From NCBI RefSeq assembly GCF_051027545.1, contig NZ_CP194902.1, positions 1,116,001 through 1,180,000 on the forward strand: a stretch of DNA of 64,000 nt. Reading direction: 5' to 3'. Made by a program: the position numbers and the translations under genes. Shown piece by piece: positions 1 through 8,351 of this stretch; the first letter of the stretch is position 1, and every line of letters starts with the position of its first letter. Below the pieces are notes generated by a model, which saw only the letters and a program-made list of their open reading frames with translations, made no database searches and was not told the origin of the DNA. The stretch comes from Methylocaldum sp002005105 (GTDB lineage Bacteria; Pseudomonadota; Gammaproteobacteria; Methylococcales; Methylococcaceae).

Positions 1-571
1 CGTTGTGCTTCACACGGGGAACTAAAGCCGCAATGGCCGCGCTGGCGGCGAGCGCCTCGTCGAGGTGCGGCGCCCAACGGTGCTGCGATGCCCGCCAAGC
101 GGCAAGGCGTGCGGCGACACAGCTACGCTCGCGGCGCCCTCCCTCTTTCGGCGACGCCGTGAATGGATCGGCGGGCAGCGACTCCCAAAAGCTTACGCGG
201 AAATCGGTGGTCGGCGCGAAGAAATCCCGCAGGCCCACGCTATCGGCCAGATAGGCTTGCAGCCGCAGACAAGCATGCTCGCGCCATGGATTTCGGCCGC
301 CGCTGCCGACTAGCCCCCAGTCTACCTGTCTTTCGCCGGCTTCCCCTTCGACCAGGGCATGACATAGCTCGTGAAGAATCATCTGGGCGAGCGAATCGTC
401 AGGGTCGAGGATGTCGTCGGTGCCGATGAAGATCGTGCCGCGCCCATCGGTCGAGGCGTAGGCGTGCGGGGTGCGTTCGATGCGAAAGCCCACGCGTTCG
501 GCGCAGGCAATCCACACCAGCGCGAGCGGGTCGTCGTAACGATGGGTCGGGCAGCGGAGGAACTCGGTCAT
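1..571 (-). CDS. Putative HExxH metallopeptidase-like protein, C-terminus outside window
   Basis: An open minus-strand frame starts at an ATG at 571 and runs off the left edge without a stop, giving about 190 residues. Residues 67-71 read HELCH, in the context LAQMILHELCHALVEGE, which is the zinc-binding HExxH pattern of metallopeptidases. The N-terminus (MTEFLRCPTHRYDDPLALVW) has no signal peptide, so the protein is probably cytoplasmic. The third zinc ligand and the family cannot be assigned from this fragment. Plus-strand frames over the same DNA (3-254, 65-313, 163-429) have Arg/Ala-rich shadow composition and are rejected. I see the motif; the enzymatic role is inference. Confidence 0.6.
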   Translation of the reverse strand, partial: MTEFLRCPTHRYDDPLALVWIACAERVGFRIERTPHAYASTDGRGTIFIGTDDILDPDDSLAQMILHELCHALVEGEAGERQVDWGLVGSGGRNPWREHACLRLQAYLADSVGLRDFFAPTTDFRVSFWESLPADPFTASPKEGGRRERSCVAARLAAWRASQHRWAPHLDEALAASAAIAALVPRVKHN

Positions 572-626
572 GTCGGATGCCGGCAAATCGGGTCGCCGAT
601 ATTACCAGGTGGAACCTTGTCCGTCT

Positions 627-1037
627 TCAAGGCGAGACCGGCGCATCCGCGAACACACCGTAAAGCCAGATCATCCCTAGAGCGGCCAGCGTCAACCAAA
701 TCATGACGATAAAGGCTCCGGCCGCATAACTCACCGGTTTGTTGCCGGGCGTGAATGCGTCTGCAGCCGCGGATCGGCATTCGGCGAGTACCGCGGATGG
801 AATCAATCGAATCACCAAGGCCAGTCCCAGCGGAATCAAGACTAGATCGTCGAGATATCCCAGCACGGGGATGAAATCCGGGATGAGATCGACCGGGCTG
901 AACGCATAAGCCACGATCGCGGCCGCGAGAAGCTTTGCATACCAGGGCGTTCCTGGATGACGGGCGGCCAGATACAGCGCGAAAGCCTCCGCTTTGAGGC
1001 GACGGGCGCGTTGCTTAAGCTCGATCAAAAGTGGCAT
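627..1037 (-). CDS. YkvA-like DUF1232 membrane protein
   Basis: Small protein of 136 aa. Residues around 37-70 (AIVAYAFSPVDLIPDFIPVL, then GYLDDLVLIP) match the YkvA/DUF1232 core, whose hallmark is SPxDLIPDxIPxxGxLDD. A second hydrophobic stretch near the C-terminus (GAFIVMIWLTLAALGMIWLY) is a likely membrane helix. The function of the family is unknown. I chose the ATG at 1037; the frame opens further upstream at a TTG at 1055, but neither start has a clear ribosome binding site. It lies downstream of the M48/hflKC group on the same strand, with a gap of about 95 bp. Confidence 0.75.
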   Translation of the reverse strand: MPLLIELKQRARRLKAEAFALYLAARHPGTPWYAKLLAAAIVAYAFSPVDLIPDFIPVLGYLDDLVLIPLGLALVIRLIPSAVLAECRSAAADAFTPGNKPVSYAAGAFIVMIWLTLAALGMIWLYGVFADAPVSP

Positions 1038-1131
1038 TGGAAAAGAATTGTGCAAAGGCGGGTTGCCGTTCTTCCGTTCGCAGCGAGCATGCCGATTTAA
1101 AAGCCGCTACGCAAGCGATCCGACAACCGGT

Positions 1132-1962
1132 TCAGGGCGCGCGGCGATTGGCTTCATAAACAGGCATCAACTGCTGAGCCTTTACCCGCATGCTCTGTAG
1201 GCGTTGTTCGGGATTGGGGTGAGTGCTGAGCCAGTCCGGACCGCCGCTGCCTCCGACTTTGATCATTTTCTCCCAGAGGGAAATAGCGGCAAAAGGATCA
1301 TATCCCGCTTTGGCGGCGAGCTCGATGCCGACCGCGTCCGCCTCGCTCTCGGCCTTGCGGCTGTTGGGCAACTGCAAGCTGACGGTGGCGACGGTATCGG
1401 CGAGGCCGGCCACGCCGCCCAAGTTATAGCCAGCGATTGCCCCGGCCAGAACGCCTAGGCCCAAGCCAAGCTTTTGAACCTGAAGGCGCGACATTTTCTC
1501 GGCCTGGTGCGAGAGCAAGGCGTGAGCGATTTCGTGTCCCAGAACCTGAGCCAGTTCGTCGTCCGTGGGACGGATTTTCTGAAGCAGTCCCGTGTATACG
1601 GCGATCTTGCCACCGGCCATGCACCAGGCATTTACTTGATCGCTTTTCAGAACGTGCACCTCCCATTGCCAGTGGCGGGTCTCCGGACGCAGCGCTGCGG
1701 CTTGTGCAATTAACGGCTGTGCTATGGATCGAACCCGATTGACCGTGGCGGGATCTTCGTCTAGGACCTGCTGTTTTTCTGCATTCAGCAGCAATTGGTC
1801 GTAAGCCTGTGCGGAGTACCGGGCGGCCTTGTTGTCGCTGACCAACATGATCTGACTGCGGCCGGTGATGGGATTGGTCGCACAGCCGGCGATTCCGACA
1901 GAAAGCTGGATGGCAAGAAGAGTAGCCAGGAAGCGATTCACCAAGTGACTTTGCCTCGACAT
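1132..1962 (-). CDS. M48-family zinc metalloprotease lipoprotein
   Basis: 276-aa predicted periplasmic protease. The N-terminus (MSRQSHLVNRFLATLLAIQL) is a lipoprotein signal with lipobox IAGC, the acylated Cys being residue 27. HEIAH at residues 143-147 is the M48 zinc site, and the later ESEADAVGIEL segment supplies the third-ligand glutamate and the conserved Asp. Length and architecture fit LoiP/YcaL-type outer-membrane quality-control proteases. The frame is open to 2115, but that extension overlaps hflC and has no signal peptide, so the ATG at 1962 is preferred. It follows hflK-hflC on the same strand, which suggests a membrane-protein quality-control cluster; this link is inference. 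Confidence 0.85.
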   Translation of the reverse strand: MSRQSHLVNRFLATLLAIQLSVGIAGCATNPITGRSQIMLVSDNKAARYSAQAYDQLLLNAEKQQVLDEDPATVNRVRSIAQPLIAQAAALRPETRHWQWEVHVLKSDQVNAWCMAGGKIAVYTGLLQKIRPTDDELAQVLGHEIAHALLSHQAEKMSRLQVQKLGLGLGVLAGAIAGYNLGGVAGLADTVATVSLQLPNSRKAESEADAVGIELAAKAGYDPFAAISLWEKMIKVGGSGGPDWLSTHPNPEQRLQSMRVKAQQLMPVYEANRRAP

Positions 1963-2068
1963 AGCGCCGGATACCCCCGATTTGACGCCGAAATCGACGA
2001 AAGATTCGGCTGGTTCCGGTCGAGAGCTTCCGACGAGCCGTGCCGAACGGCCTGGCCATGCAGTGGCG

Positions 2069-3049
2069 CTATTGGTCACGGTGCCCTTTTTGCTCGATGC
2101 GCTTGAGCAAGGCAAAAAGATCGCTGTTGGTCGAAAGAACGACCGTAGATTCGCCGTTGATGACCTTGCGATAGGTTTCGAGGCTCTTCAAGAAACGGTA
2201 GAAGTCGGCCGCCTCGGGGCGCTGCGTGTATGCCCTGGCATAGATCTCCGTCGCTTTGGCATCCGCCTCGCCGCGAATTTCCTGAACCCGTTTGTAGGCG
2301 GCCGATTCGATTTCGTTGATGTCGCGGTCCTTGTTGCCGGAAATGCGCGCGGCTTCACCCTCGCCTTCGGATCGGAACCGCTGGGCAATCTGTAGCCGCT
2401 CGCTGATCATGCGTTGGTGGATGCGCTCGAGCACGCCCGGATTGTAATTGATCCGCTTGAGCCGGATGTCCAGAAGCTCGATGCCGAACTCGGCCAGTTT
2501 CGGAGCGGCGGCGTTGAAGATGCCTTTTTCGATTTCCAGCCGACCGTATTGGATCGGACGCAAAACGCCAAGCCCGCCTACTGCCGATAGCGCGCCTGCG
2601 ACGCTTTCATCCTGCAGCGGTCGACGCGTTTTGTCGGTGCGAACCACCTCGATCAGTTCGTGCCTGGCTATCGCCGTGCGCGTCTCGCTGCCCAAGATAT
2701 CTTCCAGACGCGACTGGGCACTCCGCTCGTCCCGCAGGCGAAGGTAATACTGCATGGGATCGGTGATGCGCCAGCGCGCGAAGGTATCCACCTGAATATA
2801 GGTCTTGTCCTTGGTTGACATTTCCACCATGGGCCCGTCCCAGGCCAGATAACGTTTGTCGAAACGGGTGACCTGCTGGATGAGAGGCAGTTTGAAATGT
2901 AGACCGGGGTCGGTAATGGGGTCGCGGACCGGCCTGCCGAACTGGGTAACGATTGCTTGCTCGGTTTCGTTGACCGTGAATGCGGACAGCAGTACCAATG
3001 CAGCCGCCAAGAGCGCGAGAAGAATCGCGAGAGTCTTAGCCAAGCTCAT
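2069..3049 (-). CDS. hflC: HflC, SPFH-domain modulator of FtsH
   Basis: 326 aa, usual size for HflC. One N-terminal membrane anchor at residues 5-23 (TLAILLALLAAALVLLSAF) precedes the SPFH/band-7 domain, with typical segments QAIVTQFGRPVRDPITDPGL near the start and ARISGNKDRDINEIES in the coiled-coil region. With HflK it forms the periplasm-facing complex that surrounds and restrains the FtsH protease. The start codon directly abuts the hflK stop (3050), showing tight translational coupling, and no other gene intervenes. hflK-hflC order is the standard one. Confidence 0.95.
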   Translation of the reverse strand: MSLAKTLAILLALLAAALVLLSAFTVNETEQAIVTQFGRPVRDPITDPGLHFKLPLIQQVTRFDKRYLAWDGPMVEMSTKDKTYIQVDTFARWRITDPMQYYLRLRDERSAQSRLEDILGSETRTAIARHELIEVVRTDKTRRPLQDESVAGALSAVGGLGVLRPIQYGRLEIEKGIFNAAAPKLAEFGIELLDIRLKRINYNPGVLERIHQRMISERLQIAQRFRSEGEGEAARISGNKDRDINEIESAAYKRVQEIRGEADAKATEIYARAYTQRPEAADFYRFLKSLETYRKVINGESTVVLSTNSDLFALLKRIEQKGHRDQ

Positions 3050-4024
3050 TTATCTTTCCTCCGGCAGCCGTGCGGGTAAGGGAAGCATCGGCAGGATCTG
3101 CTGTACCGATTCGTCCACGATGATCGATTGCTTGGCCTCGGGAAGAACGTCGCCCAGCGTTTCGAGGTAAAGACGCGCCCGGGTGATCTCCGGCGCCTTG
3201 ATGTATTGCTCGAGAACGGCGCTGAACGCGGCGGCATCGCCCTCCGCCTCGTTGATCCGCTTGAACCGGTAGCCTTCGGCTGCGCGGATTTTCTGATCCG
3301 CCTCGCCGCGGGCGCGGGGCACGGCTTTGTTGTATTCGCCGTTGGCCAGATTGATGGCATTCTCCCGGTCCTGCTGCGCCCGATTCACTTCGTTGAACGA
3401 GGGCTGCACGGGTTCCGGCGGATTGACGTTCTTTAACTGCACCTGATTGACGGAAACGCCGAGGCGGTAACGGCCCGCCAATTCCCGCAGCCGATCGAGG
3501 ACCGATTCCTCGATTTCCTGGCGGCCTATCGTAATGATTTCGTCGACTGTCCGGTCTCCTACGACTTCCCGCATGACCGATTCGGAGAGGTCCCGCAGGG
3601 TCAGTCCCGGATTACGCACCGCGAAGAGGTAAGTCTCGGGTTCGGTGATGCGGTATTGCACGACCCACTCGACGAGCGCCGCATTCAAGTCTCCGGTCAC
3701 CATGGATTTTTCCTTTTCCGGCTCCTTGCCCACCTGATCCGGGTGGGTGTAGCCGGGTGTGACCAAACCGAATTCCAGCTTGAGTTGCCGCTGGGTCGGC
3801 ACCTCGATCACGTTGTCGATGCCGAACGGAAGTTTGAAATGCAGGCCGGGCGGCACTTTAAGAATGTATTTTCCGAACCGGAGCACAATGCCTTCCGATT
3901 CCGCCGGTATTGTGTAGTACGAGGTCCATGCCAAGACGATGAGCAATAGAATCAGGAGGATTCGCGGCAGGGAGATGGGCGGCGGGCCGGAAAAACGTCC
4001 GAACAAAGGTTTTACGTTACTCAC
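3050..4024 (-). CDS. hflK: HflK, SPFH-domain modulator of FtsH
   Basis: 324 aa. Membrane helix at residues 20-38 (LPRILLILLLIVLAWTSYY) followed by the SPFH domain (EGIVLRFGKYILKVPPGLHF) and a helical region ending in VDESVQQILPMLPLP. It is shorter than E. coli HflK because it lacks the long Gly/Asp-rich cytoplasmic N-terminal extension; the start at 4024 is the only good ATG and the sequence immediately enters the anchor. Partner of HflC in the FtsH-associated complex at the inner membrane. First gene of the hflK-hflC-M48 run. Confidence 0.93.
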   Translation of the reverse strand: MSNVKPLFGRFSGPPPISLPRILLILLLIVLAWTSYYTIPAESEGIVLRFGKYILKVPPGLHFKLPFGIDNVIEVPTQRQLKLEFGLVTPGYTHPDQVGKEPEKEKSMVTGDLNAALVEWVVQYRITEPETYLFAVRNPGLTLRDLSESVMREVVGDRTVDEIITIGRQEIEESVLDRLRELAGRYRLGVSVNQVQLKNVNPPEPVQPSFNEVNRAQQDRENAINLANGEYNKAVPRARGEADQKIRAAEGYRFKRINEAEGDAAAFSAVLEQYIKAPEITRARLYLETLGDVLPEAKQSIIVDESVQQILPMLPLPARLPEER

Positions 4025-4592
4025 GAAGTTCTTCCTTTGAAAAACATATTAAGCCGTAGTCCGGCAAACTCTAGCGATATGGAACAGCTCAAGGATAGCC
4101 CTATAACGCGTGCATGTGGATGCCACATCACAAGCTTTCCCCGGATGCGAAGTCTCAATTTGTCTGAAACTTAAGCCGGTGCAGTTCGGCAAAAAGTAAA
4201 TGATTCGGACGGTTTGATTCAGCATCAGAGTTCTTGTTGCCCGTCATTCGGGAGGTCATCCTCGTTAACGATTTCGTGGAAGGAAGCCTGAACGCAATTC
4301 GCGCCTGGGCGCCGTTTTGGAGCCGATTCAAGTAATCAAGACGAGCCTGATCCCGGGGCAAAAAAGCGTGTCCGGCTCGCCTGCCGGCTCACGGGGATGA
4401 TCAACAATATGATGCTGGATTTTGCCGCACTGCATGGAATAGCCCCGCAGGCCGAGCATTTTCCGATGAGCCGGGGGAACGAAGCGTTGAGCTCTTTAGG
4501 ACTGGGAAAGCATGGTACCGTGTTGTGCAGGAGGTCGGCTTTGCCTCATCTGAGGCCGATCGAATTAGAGAGCGTCAGAAAGGGAGAGTTTT
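4025..4592. other. Gene-free stretch upstream of hflK
   Basis: No convincing coding frame lies here; the 68-aa frames at 4155-4361 (minus) and 4397-4603 (plus) lack recognisable motifs and strong ribosome binding sites. The part next to 4024 should hold the hflK promoter, but I cannot place boxes with confidence. Confidence 0.5.
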
Positions 4593-4613
4593 GTTATTCT
4601 TAAATAGAATAAC
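4593..4613. promoter_or_regulatory. Perfect 8-bp inverted repeat, possible operator
   Basis: GTTATTCT-TAAAT-AGAATAAC is an exact palindrome with 8-bp arms and a 5-bp AT-only centre, in an AT-rich patch unlike the GC-rich surroundings. It lies about 95 bp before a terminator-like hairpin on the plus strand. It could be a repressor site or part of a small-RNA promoter. Confidence 0.4.
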
Positions 4614-4614
4614 G

Positions 4615-4733
4615 ATACCAATGTATAGTCTTGTATGTAATAAGATAGGTAGGTTAAAATCCTTTACAGCGTAATAATCGACTCTCCTCTTAACCTCACC
4701 TTTAACAGCCTCGGTCTACCGGGGCTTTCTTTT
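4615..4733 (+). ncRNA. Candidate small RNA ending at a Rho-independent terminator
   Basis: No plus-strand gene precedes the terminator at 4707-4733, yet that hairpin is well formed. The roughly 100 nt before it are AT-rich and follow a perfect palindrome (4593-4613) that could serve as promoter or operator. The simplest reading is a short noncoding transcript, but the 5' end is a guess and no known sRNA family was recognised. Confidence 0.3.
4707..4733 (+). terminator. Rho-independent terminator
   Basis: Stem AGCCTCGG / CCGGGGCT (one T-G wobble) closes a TCTA loop and is followed directly by TTTCTTTT. It reads on the plus strand, towards the convergent secreted-protein gene at 4827-5399. Confidence 0.65.
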
Positions 4734-4826
4734 GAACGAGCCTTCTTATCGACCATATCGAGGTTGACAGGCTGATTTCAAACCGCCGACGGCACATTTG
4801 AGCGCCGCCGGCTGTACACGATTGAT

Positions 4827-5399
4827 TTAGATCTGTTCGGCTACGGTTACGCAGAGATTGGTCGGATTTTGCTGCGCGTCTAGTACTGGCTTGATGGAAA
4901 AGCTCACCAGATTTTCCACACCTGCATCGCCGAGATCGGTTACCGGAACACCCTCTATCTTGATCTTGGTGCCTTTGATCGACCAGGTGTAATTGGCGTC
5001 GAAGCCGGTATTGTTTCCGGAATTCTCAAGATCCACCTCGAGCGTGGCTCCGTCGCAGGCCGCTGTGGGTTTCTTCAGGTCGAGCACGTGGGCGTGAAAC
5101 CCGCTCTTGGGATCTACGTGCGTGCTGTCCTGTATGGGCAAATGAGTAACCAGGACCAGGACGTTGTTGGTGCCGTCGGTCAGGGCGCCATAACCGAATG
5201 CGCCTGCCTTGCCGTCCATAGGCACGGCGGCCGATGTTTCAATTTCCACGTCAAGAACCTTCCCTTTGCTCTTGTTTTCCCATTCGACTTCCGCTTGTTT
5301 CACTTTCAGATAGTTCGGTGTTTCGGCCCAACTTGGGGAGGACACGAGGATCATCGATGCCACGGAACCGAACAGGGTCATCAATCTTATCGTTTTCAT
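4827..5399 (-). CDS. Secreted protein of unknown function
   Basis: 190 aa with a clear Sec signal peptide: MKTIRLM, a hydrophobic core, and probable cleavage after SSPSWA (residue 25). The mature part is beta-rich in appearance, with two widely spaced cysteines (TAACDGATLEV and TNLCVTVAEQI) that could form one disulfide. No family recognised. It is a single-gene unit: 5' distance to the next minus-strand gene is over 100 bp, and a plus-strand terminator converges on its 3' end. Confidence 0.8.
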   Translation of the reverse strand: MKTIRLMTLFGSVASMILVSSPSWAETPNYLKVKQAEVEWENKSKGKVLDVEIETSAAVPMDGKAGAFGYGALTDGTNNVLVLVTHLPIQDSTHVDPKSGFHAHVLDLKKPTAACDGATLEVDLENSGNNTGFDANYTWSIKGTKIKIEGVPVTDLGDAGVENLVSFSIKPVLDAQQNPTNLCVTVAEQI

Positions 5400-5514
5400 C
5401 GAGAGATCTCCTTTATATTAGCGATTGGTTAAGGTGCCGAACACGGATCGGCGCCCGAAGCGATAATATGATCGACTCGATAATATTTCTAGGGAAGAGA
5501 TCGAATGGGAGAGA

Positions 5515-5703
5515 CTATTCCCGGCCAAAATTCTGATTTTCTCTCTCGCTTACAGCAAACACATGCCTGTTTTGGTCGAATCCTCTCTCGGCGATTCCCA
5601 ATCGGGTTTCCGCTATCGCCTTGGCTTCAAGGCTGGTTGGTGCCTTTATCTTGATAACCTCGGTACGGCCATCGAGATAAAGATAAACGTCGTAAGTATT
5701 CAT
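5515..5703 (-). CDS. Small conserved-looking protein, 62 aa
   Basis: From the ATG at 5703 the product begins MNTYDVYLYLDGRTEVIKIK and continues APTSLEAKAIAETRLGIAER, a mixed alpha/beta composition typical of a real small cytoplasmic protein. An in-frame GTG at 5715 is an alternative start. No domain recognised and no operon partner. Confidence 0.6.
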   Translation of the reverse strand: MNTYDVYLYLDGRTEVIKIKAPTSLEAKAIAETRLGIAERGFDQNRHVFAVSERENQNFGRE

Positions 5704-6057
5704 AATGGGGAACACTCGAAAGAAACTTAGGGAGGGGCTTGAGATCGCTTTTTTTCCAGTGAGTCCGACGGAAAAAATACGCGTGCGACCGTTTCCCCAA
5801 GCCAGATCGAGACGATAGAAAGAATCGAGATGTGATTCTGTGAGAAATTACCCAAGAGCCAGGCTTACAAAGCGTGCTGGCGCTCAGGTATCAGGATCGA
5901 TGGCGGTCCGTCCTTGGCGGGAGATTACCTTCGCCTTGCTGTCGCAAGCCACCCCGATCGGCTGACTTAAGATCGAAGTCGCCCGGCAGAGATGTCTCTC
6001 CTGGGCGACAAGGGGGGCATCGCGCAACGCGACACCCGCGTAAGCGGGAAAGCAGTT
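5704..6057. other. Intergenic region 3' of mlaC
   Basis: No coding frame is supported (the 87-aa plus frame at 5874-6137 is Arg/Ser-rich shadow). A short hairpin CCCGC-GTAA-GCGGG at 6035-6048 lies just beyond the mlaC stop and might terminate mlaC transcription, although no T-run follows it on the minus strand. Confidence 0.4.
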
Positions 6058-6726
6058 CTAGGTGGCCGGGGAACGGGCAGCGCCGTTTATCGAGGCTTTT
6101 GATCCTTCAGCGTTGCGCTTGCTCAGTTCGTCGATGACACTGTCCAAAGAGCCGGTCCGGGCAATGTCCTCGCTAAACGTCGTGCGATAGTTTTGCACCA
6201 GACTGATGCCTTCTATCAGCACGTCATAGACTTTCCATGCGCCATTGGTGTCGACCATGCGATAGTCCACGGCGACCGGTTTTGCGCCGGGCTGGAGAAT
6301 CTCGGTCTTGATGACGGCTTTCTTGTCGGCTAGCGGTGTCTGAAGCGGCAGATAGCGGATGTCCCAGTCCTTATATTCGGTGAATGCCGCGGTGTAAGTG
6401 CGAATGAGCAGCATACGGAATTCGTTTTTGAAACGTTCCCGCTGCTGTGGAGTGGCGGTTCGCCAGTGCTTGCCTAGAATGAGCAGGGCCGCGCGATCGA
6501 CGTCGACATGGGGCTCCAGGATCTCCTTGACGATGCGCGTCGCTCTGGGAACGTCGAGCTTATAGTCGTATTCCCGTAAGGCTTGCTTTACCTCATCGGA
6601 CGTTTTCTGAATGACTTGCTGGGGTGGAAGCAGGGCTTCAGCACCGGTCACAACCGGGAGGAACCCAAGAAAAATCGAGCACAAAGCCAGGAGGGCTTTG
6701 CCTGTTGAGGTAAATTGAAAAGTCAT
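6058..6726 (-). CDS. mlaC: MlaC-family phospholipid-binding protein
   Basis: 222 aa with an N-terminal signal segment (LLALCSIFLGFLPVVTGAEA), then a MlaC/Ttg2D-type body with hallmark segments RFKNEFRMLLIRTYTAAFTEY and YRMVDTNGAWKVYDVLIEGI (YDV and the VDYRM/W patterns are typical). MlaC shuttles phospholipid through the periplasm between the MlaA outer-membrane complex and the MlaFEDB transporter. It stands alone here, without mlaFEDB; an mlaA gene lies at 61416-62222 in the same window. The C-terminal tail (EGSKASINGAARSPAT) is poorly conserved in appearance. Confidence 0.85.
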   Translation of the reverse strand: MTFQFTSTGKALLALCSIFLGFLPVVTGAEALLPPQQVIQKTSDEVKQALREYDYKLDVPRATRIVKEILEPHVDVDRAALLILGKHWRTATPQQRERFKNEFRMLLIRTYTAAFTEYKDWDIRYLPLQTPLADKKAVIKTEILQPGAKPVAVDYRMVDTNGAWKVYDVLIEGISLVQNYRTTFSEDIARTGSLDSVIDELSKRNAEGSKASINGAARSPAT

Positions 6727-7075
6727 CGGCTAGCTCATAAAACAAAATATAAAAAAGACATTCAGCGAGCGTTCCGAATTTTTCGGGCGGCATGCTGATT
6801 TCTCGGGGTTCGGAGTCCAGAACAAACAGCAAAATGATACCGGCTTATCCGATCGGCGGTAATGGTTTTGTTCCCCGGTATACCGGTAGTTTGTCGTAGC
6901 TGGCATCGCTGTTCTTTAAGCATTCACTGTGCCAAATCTTTTCAGCTCTGACGTTTAAAGTACGACCCGATCACGAAGGAAATAATCCTTGCACCCATGA
7001 TTTTTTGGTGCGAGAGGAGTCTAATAGGTCGATATCAAAACTGTGACACTGACTGCTCATAGGCGTGCGCTGCTT
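6727..7075. other. Divergent intergenic region
   Basis: This gap separates mlaC (minus) from the Tyr-rich lipoprotein gene (plus) and should contain both promoters. I see no clear operator or hairpin. The lipoprotein frame is open from a GTG at 7043. Confidence 0.4.
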
Positions 7076-7534
7076 ATGGATGTCTGCTTCAAAGAGCCCT
7101 GTCGATTACTTCGGATCCTGCTGTTCGCGTTCATCGGTGCGCTCGTGAGCGGCTGCGGCGCAGGTGTTCATTATCGGGCGGGCATCGGCGCGGGATATCC
7201 GAGTCCTTACTACCGGTACGATTATTATCCTTATAGCTATTTCCACGGATACGGCGCCTACCCTTACACGTACCGGCGACCCTATGGCTATGACCGGCGT
7301 TTTTATGGGTTCGATCGTTATCATCGCCCCTACTACTGGGACAGACGGCCTTATCGCTACGATAAACCGTTCCAGTACCGCGACAAACGGCCCGATCGAT
7401 TCGATAAACCTTTTCAGTACCGTGACAGACAGCCTCATCGGTTCAATAAGCCTTTCCGTCACTGGGAACGGCGGCCTTATGGTTCCGGTGTGCCATTTCG
7501 TAATCCTCGGCCACATAATCGCTACCGACGTTAA
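7076..7534 (+). CDS. Tyr/Arg-rich tandem-repeat lipoprotein
   Basis: 152 aa from ATG 7076 (a GTG at 7043 is an alternative). The N-terminus holds a hydrophobic helix ending in the lipobox-like LVSGC, after which Tyr, Arg, Pro and Phe dominate. Residues 94-135 are three copies of a 14-residue unit: RYDKPFQYRDKRPD, RFDKPFQYRDRQPH, RFNKPFRHWERRPY. Low-complexity basic/aromatic repeats of this kind occur in envelope or spore-coat-like surface proteins, but no family is recognised. The opposite-strand frame (7106-7567) is its shadow. Confidence 0.7.
   Translation: MDVCFKEPCRLLRILLFAFIGALVSGCGAGVHYRAGIGAGYPSPYYRYDYYPYSYFHGYGAYPYTYRRPYGYDRRFYGFDRYHRPYYWDRRPYRYDKPFQYRDKRPDRFDKPFQYRDRQPHRFNKPFRHWERRPYGSGVPFRNPRPHNRYRR
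7355..7480 (+). repeat. Three 42-bp coding tandem repeats
   Basis: Units 7355-7396, 7397-7438 and 7439-7480 each encode 14 residues built on R[YF][DN]KPF...R.P. The third unit is the most diverged. They sit wholly inside the lipoprotein gene. Confidence 0.8.
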
Positions 7535-7685
7535 CCACGTGACTGCGAGCCCTTGGCTTTGCGCCATGGCAATCCCGGAATTTTTCGTTCAATCATGGCG
7601 GGCGTATAGGGTGCCCTTTACCATCGCGTGGTTTTCCCGTAATTTGACCGGAGTGTCGGTTATTTAGGGTGAATAGGATAGAACG

Positions 7686-8072
7686 ATGAGCAGACTGCCG
7701 GACGATTTGAAGTATGCGAAAACCCATGAATGGGCGAAACCGGAGGAGAGCGGGAATGTACGCGTGGGCATCTCCGACTACGCTCAAGAGCAATTGGGCG
7801 ACGTGGTATATGTCGAGCTGCCGGAAATCGGCCGGCGGGTTAAGGCGGGCGAAGCATGCGCCGTGGTCGAATCGGTGAAAGCCGCCTCGGACATCTATAG
7901 CCCGGTATCCGGCGAAATCGTCGAGGTCAACGGGTCATTGTCGGATGCTCCCGAAGCGATCAACCAAGACTCCTATGCCGCGTGGTTGTTCTGCGTCAAG
8001 GCGGATGATCTTTCAGAACTAAACACCCTTTTGGATGCCGAAGCTTATAAAGCAGACGCTGAGGCCGACTAA
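7686..8072 (+). CDS. gcvH: Glycine cleavage system H protein
   Basis: 128 aa, the usual size. The lipoylated lysine is K65 in VVESVKAASDIYSP, and the N-terminal KYAKTHEWAK and C-terminal NQDSYAAWLF segments are typical. GcvH carries the aminomethyl group from the P protein to the T protein in the cytoplasm. Followed by gcvPA after 279 bp. No gcvT is present in this window. Confidence 0.97.
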   Translation: MSRLPDDLKYAKTHEWAKPEESGNVRVGISDYAQEQLGDVVYVELPEIGRRVKAGEACAVVESVKAASDIYSPVSGEIVEVNGSLSDAPEAINQDSYAAWLFCVKADDLSELNTLLDAEAYKADAEAD

Positions 8073-8298
8073 ACGGTTCGTTTGTTTTATCGCTTGTTCT
8101 CCTCCGGTAGCGATGCTAGCGAATCGAGTGTAGCGGCCGGAACAGGCACCGGCGTTTCGCATGTCTTTGGGTTATACGCGTCGCGCGTGCCAATCGGCAT
8201 AAATTCTCCGGCAGATGATACATGCCGATTTGTCCGGTGTTTGCCAGGAGCGCCCATGCCTTGTCCAGGCCCAGATCGAATGTCTTGAGCCCATAGCA

Positions 8299-8323
8299 TT
8301 CTGGCCCGGCGGAGGGGCCAGAA
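8299..8323 (+). promoter_or_regulatory. Hairpin in the gcvH-gcvPA spacer
   Basis: TTCTGGCCC / GGGCCAGAA form a perfect 9-bp stem with a 7-nt loop, 28 nt before the gcvPA start. No T-run follows. It may be a transcript-stabilising or attenuating element. The surrounding 279-bp spacer has no supported gene and no recognisable glycine riboswitch. Confidence 0.35.
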
Positions 8324-8351
8324 ATAATTAAGAAAGCAAACCCTTAGCCAC

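Noticed and set aside
8073..8351. Possible glycine riboswitch or small gene between gcvH and gcvPA
   Set aside because: No tandem aptamer pattern found; the 68-aa and 91-aa frames have no supporting signals. Only a 9-bp hairpin was retained.
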